A DNA stretch of 64,000 bases from an uncultured Blautia sp. (GTDB lineage: Bacteria > Bacillota > Clostridia > Lachnospirales > Lachnospiraceae), in NCBI GenBank assembly GCA_934424575.1, contig CAKRXU010000009.1:1-64000 (forward strand). Reading direction: 5' to 3'. Shown one piece after another: positions 26,780-35,720 of the stretch. Position 1 is the stretch's first letter. Each line of letters starts with the position of its first letter. The notes below the pieces were generated by a model. The model saw nothing but the letters and a program-made list of their open reading frames with translations, ran no database searches and was not told the origin of the DNA. The position numbers and the translations under genes were made by a program.

Positions 26780-27671
26780 GAGATTTTTTATCTCCTTCTC
26801 TGTCTTCGAGTTTTTCCAGTTCCTTCATTTCCTTCTCGGAAACTTTGACTTTCTTCTTACGAGGACGGAATTTCAGTTCATTTACCGAAAATTCCTGAAT
26901 CTCCTTTTCGTCGTTTACTTCGACAACGACTTTGACTCTCTGGCGAAGAACATTTACACTCTGTACAGTTCCCTGAATTCCATCCGGAAGTGTGACAGTG
27001 TCCCCGATTCCCGGAAGTTTCTTATTCAGTTCCTCGTATGTTTCCTGTTCGTTCTTGAGACAGCACATCAGTCTGCCGCATACACCGGAAATCTTGGTCT
27101 GGTTCAGTGAAAGGTTCTGTTCCTTCGCCATCTTGATAGATACCGGTGCAAACTCTGACAGATACGTGTGACAGCAGAGACTTCTGCCGCAGATTCCGAT
27201 TCCTCCGAGGATCTTGGTCTCATCACGGACACCGATCTGTCTCAGTTCGATCCTTGTCTTGAAGATTGCCGCCAGATCCTTGACAAGCTGACGGAAGTCG
27301 ATTCTTCCATCTGCTGTAAAATAAAACAGTACCTTGTTGTTATCAAACGTATATTCTGCATCGATCAGCTTCATCTCCAGGCCATGCTCACGGATCTTCT
27401 TCTGACAGATCTTGAATGCATCCTTCTCCTTGAGACGATTCTGCTGCTCTCTGTCCTCATCTGCCTGAGTCGCTACTCTCAAAACTTCCTTGAGCGGATG
27501 GACAACCTCGTCCTCTCCAACTTCCTTCGGTCCAAGTACAACTCTGCCGAATTCTACTCCGCGGGCAGTCTCTACGATCACATGATCGCCTACCTGCATT
27601 TTATAATTCTTCGGATCAAAATAATATATTTTGCCGACATTTCTGAATCTGATTCCAACTATTTTTGTCAT
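26757..27671 (-). CDS. ricT: PSP1-domain protein RicT/YaaT
   Basis: 304 residues. The PSP1 domain fills most of the protein (GIRFRNVGKIYYFDP at the start, ELRQIGVRDETKILGGIGICGRSLCC in the middle). Conserved Cys pairs GRSLCC, GRLMCC and the single Cys in GGIGICG correspond to the iron-sulfur ligands of the Bacillus RicAFT complex. RicT works with RicA and RicF in RNase Y-dependent mRNA processing, competence and sporulation. The last 60 residues are highly charged. It lies 1 base after holB, as in Bacillus. Confidence 0.92.
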   Translation of the reverse strand: MTKIVGIRFRNVGKIYYFDPKNYKMQVGDHVIVETARGVEFGRVVLGPKEVGEDEVVHPLKEVLRVATQADEDREQQNRLKEKDAFKICQKKIREHGLEMKLIDAEYTFDNNKVLFYFTADGRIDFRQLVKDLAAIFKTRIELRQIGVRDETKILGGIGICGRSLCCHTYLSEFAPVSIKMAKEQNLSLNQTKISGVCGRLMCCLKNEQETYEELNKKLPGIGDTVTLPDGIQGTVQSVNVLRQRVKVVVEVNDEKEIQEFSVNELKFRPRKKKVKVSEKEMKELEKLEDREGDKKSHGKKSAD

Positions 27672-27672
27672 T

Positions 27673-28662
27673 CTATCTCTCCCTGATCGTCAGGAACAGA
27701 AGTTCAAGAGCAAGCTCGAAGTTTACATTTGCACGCAGACGTACCTTGGCCTTCTCCAGTGCTTCCAGTATCTTTTCGAGATTTTCGTATGAACGCTGGC
27801 TCGCCTGTTCCTTTATATAATTAATTTCCTGCTTGAAGACCAGATTGTCTATTTCCCTTGTAGCTTTGAACATCAGAACATCACGGAACCAGAACTGGAA
27901 AATATCCAGATAGTCGCTTATATGCTGTTTCTCATCTGAAAGTTCACGGATCACATCAGTCAACTCATAGGTCTGCATCGTACTTACATACTTCAGGATC
28001 CTGAGAGCATTCTCTGTCATCTTGCCAAACTCTTCGGATGTTGCTGCCTCCTGTGCCTTGCCGATGCTTCCCTGGGCAAAAGATGCATCAATCTCTGCCT
28101 GATAATCCGGCACATGAAGACGCTCCATAAGATATTTCTTAACCAGATTGTCATCTACTACCTTGAGATCCAGTCTGACGCAGCGGGACTGGATCGTAGG
28201 AAGAAGTGCATCCACGTTACTGGTCAGCAGCATGATGACTGCATATTCCGGCGGCTCCTCAATTGTCTTGAGAAGAGCATTCTGTGCCTGTACTGTCATC
28301 ATCTCCGCATCCGGAACGATATAGATTTTGTGCGGACTGCAGTATGGTTTAATTGCTACATCGTGAATCAGCTGATCACGAATCTCATCTATCGAAATAG
28401 TTCCCGGCTTCTCATGGTTTACCATGATGATATCCGGATGATTCTTACCCAGGGCTTTCTTACAGGAATCACACTTCTGACATGGCTCCGTTCCCCCAGC
28501 CTCGCACTGAAGAGTCATTGCATAAGTCGTCGCAAGAAGTTTCTTACCTGATCCAGGTCTCCCGGTAAAAATATAGGAATGAGATACCTTTCCTGTCGTC
28601 ATGGCATTCTTCAGATGCCTGATGATCTCCTCGTGCCCGATAATATTGTTGAAACTAACCAT
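27673..28662 (-). CDS. holB: DNA polymerase III subunit delta prime
   Basis: Clamp-loader subunit, 329 residues. The AAA+ fold has a P-loop-like GRPGSGKKLLA, a zinc-binding Cys cluster (CQKCDSCKK plus an upstream Cys), LLKTIEEPPEYA and the SRC motif IQSRCVRLDL. The C-terminal collar domain follows. The start has AGAGGTGA at good spacing and its own promoter. First gene of holB-ricT-trmN6-rsmI. DnaX is not in the window. Confidence 0.92.
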   Translation of the reverse strand: MVSFNNIIGHEEIIRHLKNAMTTGKVSHSYIFTGRPGSGKKLLATTYAMTLQCEAGGTEPCQKCDSCKKALGKNHPDIIMVNHEKPGTISIDEIRDQLIHDVAIKPYCSPHKIYIVPDAEMMTVQAQNALLKTIEEPPEYAVIMLLTSNVDALLPTIQSRCVRLDLKVVDDNLVKKYLMERLHVPDYQAEIDASFAQGSIGKAQEAATSEEFGKMTENALRILKYVSTMQTYELTDVIRELSDEKQHISDYLDIFQFWFRDVLMFKATREIDNLVFKQEINYIKEQASQRSYENLEKILEALEKAKVRLRANVNFELALELLFLTIRER

Positions 28663-28721
28663 TCAGAATCACCTCTCTTGTTTCTAGTTTCTGTATACGA
28701 ATCTTTGTTCGCCATGCCTAT

Positions 28722-28749
28722 ATTATAGCATACTTTGTTACCCATTCAA
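28722..28749 (-). promoter_or_regulatory. Promoter of the holB operon
   Basis: Minus-strand TTGAAT (28744-28749), 16-base spacer, TATAAT (28722-28727) with an extended TGC. The -35 lies 13 bases beyond the guanylate-kinase-like gene's stop. No terminator hairpin was seen there, so read-through may contribute. Confidence 0.75.
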
Positions 28750-28761
28750 AACTATTTTTGT

Positions 28762-29349
28762 CTATGAAAGGGAATTTATATATTTTATAATATTTTCGAC
28801 ACACAATTCTAAATTCTGATTAGCAAATCTTAATTTAATTCCTGCCTCCCGAATGTTTTCCTCCGAAAAGTCCTCCTGATCTGCCAGAAAACGTCTGCAC
28901 ATCTCTTCGTATTTCGGTTTCTCCTGTTCCCGCTCCCGAAGAAGTGCCCTCTGTAATCGCTCTCCGTCCTCTACTTCAATATAAACCGGGATCACATGTT
29001 CTTCCCCGTAATATTGCTTAAGTTTCTGGTAAGATTCCAGTGTACCGATTCCAAGATAGTTTCCCTCTGAAAGATCTACCTGTCCATCATCTGCTGTAAA
29101 ATATGTCCAGATGCCATGAACTGTATGGTAGGCTCTGGCTTCGATTAGCTTTCCTGATTTCTTAAATTCCTCAAGTCTGCTGTCATCTGTAAAATAATAC
29201 TGAACTCCATCCTGCTCTCCCGCGCGGATCGGCCTGGTCGTATACAATACCAGTTTCTTCAGGTTCAGTTCTTTATTGCCTGCCAGTAAAGAATAGATCC
29301 GGTCCTTACCGGCGGCACTTTTTCCCATAATATAAAAAATCTTTCCCAT
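28762..29349 (-). CDS. Guanylate kinase-like protein
   Basis: 195 residues, P-loop nucleoside monophosphate kinase of the guanylate kinase family. The P-loop is GKSAAGKDR rather than the common GPSGVGKST. The GMP-binding segment YTTRPIRAGEQDGVQYYF is well kept. The following HGxxYGT segment is altered to HGIWTYFT. It lies 6 bases after the decarboxylase gene and just before holB, the position held by tmk in Bacillus (yaaO-tmk-yaaQ-yaaR-holB). The housekeeping gmk is probably elsewhere, so this could be a divergent paralogue. Its nucleotide specificity is uncertain. Confidence 0.75.
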   Translation of the reverse strand: MGKIFYIMGKSAAGKDRIYSLLAGNKELNLKKLVLYTTRPIRAGEQDGVQYYFTDDSRLEEFKKSGKLIEARAYHTVHGIWTYFTADDGQVDLSEGNYLGIGTLESYQKLKQYYGEEHVIPVYIEVEDGERLQRALLREREQEKPKYEEMCRRFLADQEDFSEENIREAGIKLRFANQNLELCVENIIKYINSLS

Positions 29350-29355
29350 GAAATA

Positions 29356-30819
29356 TCAGATTTCCTGCTCCTTCGTAGTATTCTGGGCTACTACACGGAT
29401 GGTCTCATTGGTATAGTCCTCCAGTCCCTGCAGATACAATCCCTCTTCCATGTATATTCTCATATTACGGATAAATTGTCCAGTAATCTGTTCTCCCGGT
29501 ACGATCAGCGGGATTCCAGGCGGATAGAGATATCCAAACTCAGCAGATATCCGTCCGACACTTTCTTCCAGTTTGCGGATCTCACTCTCCGATTCCATTG
29601 CCTCCGTGATCGACATGAACTGACTCAATGAAGTGTATGCTGTTCTTCCTGCCTTCGGTTCTTCTGTTTCTCTTTTTTCTTTTGTCTTCTGTGCTTCTTC
29701 CTGATCGATCTCCTCGATCGCCTGGCAAAGTCTCTCGAAGCCTTCCTCACTGTCGCCAACTGCTGCCAGTGCAAGCACATAATGCTCCGTTTCCATCTCT
29801 ACCTGAATGTGATATTTCTCCAACAGGATCTGTGCCAGTTCACTCCCCGTCATTGACGCATAGCGCGTAGAAAAAAGTAATTTGGAACGATCATAATCAA
29901 AAACTCCGGCTGTTCCGATCTCCGGTGAAACCAGGCGGATATACTTGCATTCTGAAAGCCTGCGTCTCGCCTTTTCGAGGATCTTTGTAAATTCACGGAA
30001 CATCTCATTACCGTCGGAGGACATTTTTTCCATGCAGGCATCCATACTCGCCATAAGGATATACGATGGGCTGCTGCTCTGATAAATTCCCATAAATCTG
30101 CGGATCAGTCTGCTGTCCACGCGGTCACTGCAGTTATGGAGCACCGCAGTCTGCGTCATCGACGGAAGTGTCTTGTGGAAACTCTGGATAACCAGATCCG
30201 CTCCCAATTCAGCTGCTGATGTCGGGAAATAATTTGAAAAGTGAAAATGTGCTCCATGTGCCTCATCCACGATCAGCGGAATCTCATATCTGTGTACGAT
30301 CTCTGCGATCTTCTCAATATCTGATACCACCCCATCATACGTCGGCGATGTGAGAAGCACTGCCTTGATCTCCGGATTCTCCGCCAGTGCTCTTTCCACC
30401 TTATCCGGTGAAATTCCTCCGTTTATCCACCACTTTGGGTCCATCTGTGGATAGACATAAGTCGGGATCAGATTCCTGAGATACAGAGCATGATAGACAG
30501 CCTTGTGGCAGTTCCTCGCAACAAGGATCTGTCCCTTCCTCGGAACCGCTGCCGAAACAGCCGCAAGAAGTGCCGCTGTGCTGCCATTAACGCTGTAATA
30601 ACATTCCTTCGTACCATACACATTCGCAGCAGTTTCCTGCGCTTTTTTCAGAATTCCTTCCGGATGATGAAGATTATCAAATCCCTCTATCTCTGTGATA
30701 TCCCTGTCAAACGGCAGGTCTGTATTGACTGTGTCCGGATTTCTCTTGTGCCCCGGCATATGAAATGGATAATAATCTTCCTGGCTGTAAATTTCTAATG
30801 CTCTATATAATCTTTCCAT
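29356..30819 (-). CDS. Orn/Lys/Arg decarboxylase family protein (YaaO-like)
   Basis: PLP-dependent fold-type I decarboxylase, 487 residues, making a polyamine precursor (agmatine, cadaverine or putrescine). N-terminal PFHMPGHKRN, then NGSTAA, DEAHGAHFHFS and SFHKTLPSMTQTA, with Lys216 as the PLP Schiff-base residue. The C-terminal domain has YPPGIPLIVPGE. It is five bases after the OmpR-type regulator stop and is followed at 6 bases by the guanylate-kinase-like gene. A similar decarboxylase (yaaO) precedes tmk-holB in Bacillus. The substrate cannot be assigned by eye; arginine is common in this group. Confidence 0.9.
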   Translation of the reverse strand: MERLYRALEIYSQEDYYPFHMPGHKRNPDTVNTDLPFDRDITEIEGFDNLHHPEGILKKAQETAANVYGTKECYYSVNGSTAALLAAVSAAVPRKGQILVARNCHKAVYHALYLRNLIPTYVYPQMDPKWWINGGISPDKVERALAENPEIKAVLLTSPTYDGVVSDIEKIAEIVHRYEIPLIVDEAHGAHFHFSNYFPTSAAELGADLVIQSFHKTLPSMTQTAVLHNCSDRVDSRLIRRFMGIYQSSSPSYILMASMDACMEKMSSDGNEMFREFTKILEKARRRLSECKYIRLVSPEIGTAGVFDYDRSKLLFSTRYASMTGSELAQILLEKYHIQVEMETEHYVLALAAVGDSEEGFERLCQAIEEIDQEEAQKTKEKRETEEPKAGRTAYTSLSQFMSITEAMESESEIRKLEESVGRISAEFGYLYPPGIPLIVPGEQITGQFIRNMRIYMEEGLYLQGLEDYTNETIRVVAQNTTKEQEI

Positions 30820-30824
30820 AATTT

Positions 30825-31514
30825 TTATACCTTAAACCTGTAACCTACACCCCAGATGGTTTCAATATACTGCGGCTTGGCTGTGTTGAATTCAATCTTT
30901 TCACGGATTTTCTTGATATGAACGGTAACAGTTGCAATGTCGCCTACAGATTCCATATCCCAGATCTGACGGAACAGTTCCGCCTTGGTAAATACGCGGT
31001 TCGGATTCTCCGCAAGGAATGTAAGAAGATCAAATTCCTTGGTCGTAAATGTCTTCTCCTCCCCATTGATCCAGACTCTTCGCGCTGTCTTGTCGATCTT
31101 GATCCCACGGATCTCGATAATATCATTCTTGACAACATTTGATCCTACAAGTCTGTTATATCTTTCCATATGTGCCTTTACCCTGGCAACAAGTTCGCTT
31201 GGGCTGAACGGCTTGGTCATGTAATCATCTGCCCCAAGTCCCAGACCACGAATCTTGTCGATATCATCTTTCTTTGCCGAAACCATGATGATCGGGATAT
31301 TCTTCTCCTCGCGCACCTGACGGCAGATATCAAATCCATCTACCTCAGGGAGCATCAGATCAAGTATGATCAAGTCGTATTCTTCTTTCAGAGCCTTCTC
31401 AAGCCCTACATCGCCTCTTGTGGCGATCTCAACATCAAATCCCGACAGTTCCAGATAATCTTTCTCCAGATCTGCAATTGCCTCTTCGTCTTCAATAATC
31501 AGTATTTTACTCAT
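30825..31514 (-). CDS. OmpR/PhoB-family response regulator
   Basis: 229 residues. The receiver domain (about 1-118) has IIEDEEA, phosphoacceptor Asp52 in LIILDLMLP and KPFSPSEL. A winged-helix DNA-binding domain (about 130-229) has FTTKEFDLLTFLAENPNRVFT and the terminal TIWGVGYRF. Its start overlaps the kinase gene by 8 bases; the kinase is transcribed first. The pair heads a transcript running into the decarboxylase, so the decarboxylase may be a target or simply a co-transcribed gene. Confidence 0.93.
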   Translation of the reverse strand: MSKILIIEDEEAIADLEKDYLELSGFDVEIATRGDVGLEKALKEEYDLIILDLMLPEVDGFDICRQVREEKNIPIIMVSAKKDDIDKIRGLGLGADDYMTKPFSPSELVARVKAHMERYNRLVGSNVVKNDIIEIRGIKIDKTARRVWINGEEKTFTTKEFDLLTFLAENPNRVFTKAELFRQIWDMESVGDIATVTVHIKKIREKIEFNTAKPQYIETIWGVGYRFKV

Positions 31515-32667
31515 TTACAGGTACCTCCTGGTATTTTCTCAAAACAAAGTACATGATCGTGCCGATGTCCTCGCGGCTGGTTGCCCACACTTTACCTCCA
31601 TGGTCCTCCAGGATCTTACGCACGATAGAAAGACCAATCCCACTGCCTCCCTTGGCAGAATTTCGCGAAACATCTGTCCGGTAAAAACGGTCAAAAATAT
31701 ATGGCAGATCTTTGGCTGCGATCCCCTTGCCATTATCTTCGATCTCAACCTGGACAAAATCACCGACATCCTTGACACGGATCTGTATGATGCCCTTCAT
31801 TCCCTTGCCCTTGTCCATATATTTAATCGCATTGCTGATGATATTATGGATCACCCTTCGGATCTGCTCTCCATCTGCGATCACCTGCACATCACTGTCT
31901 ACGTAGTTGGCATAGCAGAGCTGTATTCCTCTCGTTTCCAGTTCCAGTCCCACTTCCTCTGCACAGTCTGAAAAATAGTCCTCAACATTCAGTTTACTGA
32001 ACGTATATGGAATGCGGTTTGTATCGATCTTGGAATAAAAAGTAAGCTCATTGATCAGATGATCCATCTCAACTGTTTTGTTATAAATAGTACGGACATA
32101 ACGATCCATCTTTTCCGGGGTATCTGCCACTCCGTCCATGATACCCTCAACGTAGCCCTTAACGGCTGTGATCGGGGTCTTGAGATCATGAGAAATATTG
32201 CTGATCAGTTCTTTGTTTTCTTTATCCAGGACAAGTTTTTCTTCTGCGGATTCCTTGAGCCGTCTCCTCATTTCCTCAAAATCACGGCAAAGTTCCGCAA
32301 ACTCATCCGTCCCTTCCACATCAAGAACAAAATCAAGATTTCCGTCTTTGATATTCTGCGTGGCCTTACGCAGCTTAACAAGTGGTGTGGCAACACTTCT
32401 GTAAATCCACAATCCTACGGACACACTCGTAAATATCAGGATGACCAGTGCCGTAAAAAAAAGATCCTTCGTCATGATCCGTAAGCCCGAACCGTCAACT
32501 CCGGTCTCTCCGATCGTGATATCATAATCTGCTTCCTGCACTGCTTCATTCTTAGATGTACTCCTGTGCTGCGCTTCGCTGAACCCATATAAAGTAGCCG
32601 CCAGCAGCAGCATTGGAACTAATATGATCATCAGGAAACCGAGTATGATCCTCTGTTTTAATTTCAT
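31507..32667 (-). CDS. HAMP-containing sensor histidine kinase
   Basis: 386 residues from the ATG at 32667, which has GGGG eight bases upstream. An in-frame codon at 32706 adds an unlikely hydrophilic tail. Two TM segments (about 8-27 and 68-88) flank a very short extracytoplasmic part of about 40 residues. A HAMP linker follows, then a HisKA domain with SNISHDLKTPITAVKGYVEG (His160). The HATPase domain has NAIKYMDKGKG, DNGKGI, DRFYRTD and GGSGIGLSIVR. The small sensor loop suggests sensing within or near the membrane. Overlaps the response regulator. Confidence 0.92.
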   Translation of the reverse strand: MKLKQRIILGFLMIILVPMLLLAATLYGFSEAQHRSTSKNEAVQEADYDITIGETGVDGSGLRIMTKDLFFTALVILIFTSVSVGLWIYRSVATPLVKLRKATQNIKDGNLDFVLDVEGTDEFAELCRDFEEMRRRLKESAEEKLVLDKENKELISNISHDLKTPITAVKGYVEGIMDGVADTPEKMDRYVRTIYNKTVEMDHLINELTFYSKIDTNRIPYTFSKLNVEDYFSDCAEEVGLELETRGIQLCYANYVDSDVQVIADGEQIRRVIHNIISNAIKYMDKGKGMKGIIQIRVKDVGDFVQVEIEDNGKGIAAKDLPYIFDRFYRTDVSRNSAKGGSGIGLSIVRKILEDHGGKVWATSREDIGTIMYFVLRKYQEVPVNE

Positions 32668-32738
32668 AACACATCCCCGCTTCTCTGTATAAAAATAAAC
32701 GCACATATAACGAGTCTGTACCCACTATATATGCGTTC

Positions 32739-32744
32739 ATTATA
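32739..32744 (-). promoter_or_regulatory. Probable -10 of the two-component operon
   Basis: Minus-strand TATAAT at 32739-32744, about 75 bases before the kinase start. No convincing -35 is seen 16-18 bases upstream. Confidence 0.4.
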
Positions 32745-32783
32745 TCATATCACGATATTCCTATCTCTAAATTTTCTATAAAA

Positions 32784-32799
32784 ACGGTGAAAAAACCGT
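32784..32799 (-). terminator. Weak terminator after metK
   Basis: ACGGT/ACCGT stem with a TTTTTC loop, followed on the minus strand by TTTTTAT. It starts 4 bases after the metK stop codon. The stem is short, so termination may be partial. Confidence 0.5.
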
Positions 32800-32802
32800 G
32801 TC

Positions 32803-33987
32803 TTACAGATATTTCTTGAGATCGTCAACTTTATCCAGTTTTTCCCACGGAAGATCTACATCTGTACGTCCAAAATGTCCGTAAGCAGCTGTCTGTTTGT
32901 AGATCGGTCTTCTCAGGTCGAGCATACGGATGATTCCTGCCGGACGGAGATCAAAATTCTCACGGATGATCTCAACAAGTCTGGTGTTGGAAAGTTTTCC
33001 TGTTCCAAATGTTTCTACATTGATGGAAGTCGGTTTTGCTACACCGATCGCATAAGAAAGCTGGATCTCGCACTTGTCAGCCAGTCCTGCTGCAACGATG
33101 TTCTTTGCAACATAACGTGCTGCATAAGCTGCGGAACGGTCAACCTTTGTGCAGTCTTTTCCGGAGAAAGCACCGCCGCCGTGACGTCCGGATCCACCGT
33201 AAGTATCAACGATGATCTTACGTCCTGTAAGTCCACTGTCACCGTGAGGTCCACCGATTACGAAACGTCCTGTTGGGTTGATGAAGTACTTGGTATCATC
33301 ATCTACCATGTCTGCCGGGATGATCTCATCAAATACATATTTCTTGATGTCTTTGTGGATCTGCTCCTGTGTAACTTCCGGATCATGCTGTGTAGAGCAT
33401 ACAACTGCATCGATACGGATCGGTTTGCCTTCTTCACTGTATTCAACAGTTACCTGAGTTTTTCCGTCTGGTCTTAAGTATGGCAGAGTTCCGTCTTTGC
33501 GGACTTTTGTAAGCTGGCGAGCCAGTTTGTGTGCCATGTTGATCGCATATGGCATGTACTCTTCTGTTTCGTTGGAAGCATATCCGAACTGGATTCCCTG
33601 GTCTCCGGCTCCGATCGCATCGATCTCGTCTTCTCCCATCTTAGCTTCCAGAGCTTTGTCTACGCCAAGAGCGATATCTGCTGACTGCTCATCGATCGCA
33701 GTGATGACTGCACATGTGTCAGCATCAAATCCATATTTTCCACGGGTATAACCGATCTCTCTTACTGTATCTCTTACGATCTTCTGGATATCAACGTAAG
33801 CGCTTGTTGTGATCTCGCCCATAACAAGTACAAGACCTGTTGTTGTAGCAGTCTCGCATGCTACACGGCCCATTGGGTCTTTTTCCATGATTGCGTCAAG
33901 AATGGCATCGGAAATGGCATCGCACATTTTGTCCGGATGACCTTCAGTTACAGATTCGGATGTAAATAAAATCTTTTCTTTCTCCAT
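32803..33987 (-). CDS. metK: S-adenosylmethionine synthetase
   Basis: Makes SAM from methionine and ATP; homotetrameric cytosolic enzyme, 394 residues as usual. Motifs: the N-terminal SVTEGHPDKMCDAISDAILD with the catalytic His, the hexapeptide GAGDQG, GGPHGDSGLTGRKI, and GGGAFSGKDCTKVDRSAAY. AAAGGA precedes the ATG. Its leader carries a SAM-I riboswitch and terminator, giving feedback by its own product. Confidence 0.98.
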   Translation of the reverse strand: MEKEKILFTSESVTEGHPDKMCDAISDAILDAIMEKDPMGRVACETATTTGLVLVMGEITTSAYVDIQKIVRDTVREIGYTRGKYGFDADTCAVITAIDEQSADIALGVDKALEAKMGEDEIDAIGAGDQGIQFGYASNETEEYMPYAINMAHKLARQLTKVRKDGTLPYLRPDGKTQVTVEYSEEGKPIRIDAVVCSTQHDPEVTQEQIHKDIKKYVFDEIIPADMVDDDTKYFINPTGRFVIGGPHGDSGLTGRKIIVDTYGGSGRHGGGAFSGKDCTKVDRSAAYAARYVAKNIVAAGLADKCEIQLSYAIGVAKPTSINVETFGTGKLSNTRLVEIIRENFDLRPAGIIRMLDLRRPIYKQTAAYGHFGRTDVDLPWEKLDKVDDLKKYL

Positions 33988-34051
33988 GATTGGTTCCTTT
34001 CTTTTTTATCTGGTCTATTAATCAATAAGTTATCTGCGTACATAACAAAAT

Positions 34052-34079
34052 AAGACAGCCCAAACAATAGGACTGTCTT
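34052..34079 (-). terminator. Riboswitch-controlled terminator of metK
   Basis: AAGACAGTCC pairs with GGGCTGTCTT on the minus strand (one G-U), followed by ATTTTGTTAT. Located between the aptamer and the metK start, as expected for the expression platform of a transcriptional OFF switch. Confidence 0.85.
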
Positions 34080-34094
34080 GAATTTGATTTCAAT

Positions 34095-34199
34095 CCTCTT
34101 ATTGTTCGATCACTCGCTCAGGTTGGCACCTTCCTCTCAAGGGAGGGGTTGCCGTGGCTTCACAGATCCTTTGTATCTCCACCACTCTGAATAAAAGGC
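34095..34199 (-). ncRNA. SAM-I riboswitch (S-box) aptamer
   Basis: On the minus strand the P1 arm CCTTTTATTC is matched by AATAAGAGG at the 3' end. Conserved S-box elements are present in order: AGAGTGGTGGAGAT, then GAAGCCACGGCAACC, then AAGGTGCCAACCTG, then GAGTGATCGAAC. It binds SAM and, with the following terminator, should reduce metK transcription when SAM is plentiful. Confidence 0.93.
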
Positions 34200-34225
34200 C
34201 ATTTTATGAAGTTATCGCAGTACAT

Positions 34226-34254
34226 ACAATAAACTTATTTTATATACTTGTCAA
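34226..34254 (-). promoter_or_regulatory. Promoter of the metK riboswitch transcript
   Basis: Minus-strand TTGACA (34249-34254), 17-base spacer, TATTGT (34226-34231), about 27 bases upstream of the aptamer. Confidence 0.75.
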
Positions 34255-34276
34255 GTATCTCGGATGACAATTTTTA

Positions 34277-35569
34277 TCAACCTACGCGAAGACGGAATTT
34301 CTGGATTTCTTTCTCACTGGAAACTCTCTCGATCTCTGCGCCGAGGCTTCTCAGTTTCTCCTCGAAATTCTCATATCCTCTCTGGATATAAACAATATCA
34401 TCTACTACTGTGATTCCATCTGCTGCCAGACCTGCAATTACCAGAGCAGCTCCTGCACGGAGATCCGGTGCGCTGACTCTTGCGCCTGTAAGCTTGCGGA
34501 CACCATCAATGATAGCAGAATTTCCCTCAACTTTAATATTCGCTCCCATTCTGGAAAGCTCGTCCGCATATTTGAAACGGTTCTCAAAGATACTCTCTGT
34601 TACGATACTTGTTCCTTCTGCAAGGGCAAGTGTAACAGCGATCTGCGGCTGCATATCTGTCGGATATCCCGGATATGGAAGAGTCTTGACATGAGTGCGG
34701 TGAAGTCTCTTGCCTGCACGTACACGTACTGCATCATCAAATTCTTCAACCTCACATCCGATTTCCTCAAGTTTGGCAGTTGTTGCCTCAAGATGTTTCG
34801 GGATAACATTCTTAACTGTAACATCCCCGCCAGTTGCTGCTGCAGCAAACATAAAGGTTCCTGCCTCGATCTGATCCGGAATGATAGAATACTCGGTACG
34901 ATGAAGTTTCTCAACACCCTTGATACGGATAACGTCAGTTCCCGCACCCTTGATGTTGGCTCCCATACTGTTCAGGAAGTTCGCAACGTCTACAACATGC
35001 GGCTCTCTTGCTGCATTCTCGATCGTAGTGCGGCCAGATGCCATAGATGCAGCCATCATAATGTTGATCGTCGCACCTACAGATACAACATCAAGGAAAA
35101 TATGGCTTCCATGAAGGTTCTCTGTCTCTGCAACGATCGCACCATGAAGGATGTTCACATCTGCACCTAATGCACGGAATCCCTTCAGATGCTGATCGAT
35201 CGGTCTGCTTCCGATATTACATCCACCCGGAAGCGGAACCTCAGCGTGTTTGTATTTGCCAAGTAATGCGCCAAGAAGATAATATGACGCACGGATTTTC
35301 TTAATATATTCATAATCTACACTGATATCATTAATTGTAGATCCGTTAATCTTAACGGTAGACCTGTCAATTCGCTCAACCTGAGCTCCTATCCCGGCAA
35401 TTGCTTCCAACAAAACATTGATGTCTCTTACGTCAGGCAGATTTTCAATAAGAATGGTTTCATCCGTCATGATCGCAGCAGAAAGAATAGCAAGAGCAGC
35501 ATTCTTCGCACCACCGATTTCAACTTCTCCTACCAACGGATTGCCACCTTTAATTACATACTGTTCCAT
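34277..35569 (-). CDS. murA: UDP-N-acetylglucosamine 1-carboxyvinyltransferase
   Basis: First committed step of peptidoglycan precursor synthesis, transferring enolpyruvate from PEP to UDP-GlcNAc; the target of fosfomycin. 430 residues. GGAKNAAL near the N terminus holds the conserved Lys. Cys117 in LPGGCNIGSRPIDQHLKG is the fosfomycin-reactive residue. AGYPTDMQPQ-like YPGYPTDMQPQ is present. AGAGGTG precedes the ATG. Gram-positives often have two murA genes; which one this is cannot be told from the window. The metK promoter follows it with no clear terminator. Confidence 0.95.
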   Translation of the reverse strand: MEQYVIKGGNPLVGEVEIGGAKNAALAILSAAIMTDETILIENLPDVRDINVLLEAIAGIGAQVERIDRSTVKINGSTINDISVDYEYIKKIRASYYLLGALLGKYKHAEVPLPGGCNIGSRPIDQHLKGFRALGADVNILHGAIVAETENLHGSHIFLDVVSVGATINIMMAASMASGRTTIENAAREPHVVDVANFLNSMGANIKGAGTDVIRIKGVEKLHRTEYSIIPDQIEAGTFMFAAAATGGDVTVKNVIPKHLEATTAKLEEIGCEVEEFDDAVRVRAGKRLHRTHVKTLPYPGYPTDMQPQIAVTLALAEGTSIVTESIFENRFKYADELSRMGANIKVEGNSAIIDGVRKLTGARVSAPDLRAGAALVIAGLAADGITVVDDIVYIQRGYENFEEKLRSLGAEIERVSSEKEIQKFRLRVG

Positions 35570-35644
35570 AAAGCACCTCTATAATTATTTTCACTCCGCA
35601 AGTCGAAGCGAATGCCAGAGATAAATCTCATCCTCAAAGTCTGT

Positions 35645-35672
35645 ATTATAACACAGATTTGCTATTTGTAAA
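35645..35672 (-). promoter_or_regulatory. Promoter of murA
   Basis: Minus-strand TTTACA (35667-35672), 16-base spacer, TATAAT (35645-35650) with an extended TGT, about 75 bases before murA. Confidence 0.65.
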
Positions 35673-35720
35673 TAAAAATTTACTCTGTTCCCTTCCGCTT
35701 CATTGTCTCTTCAACAATAG

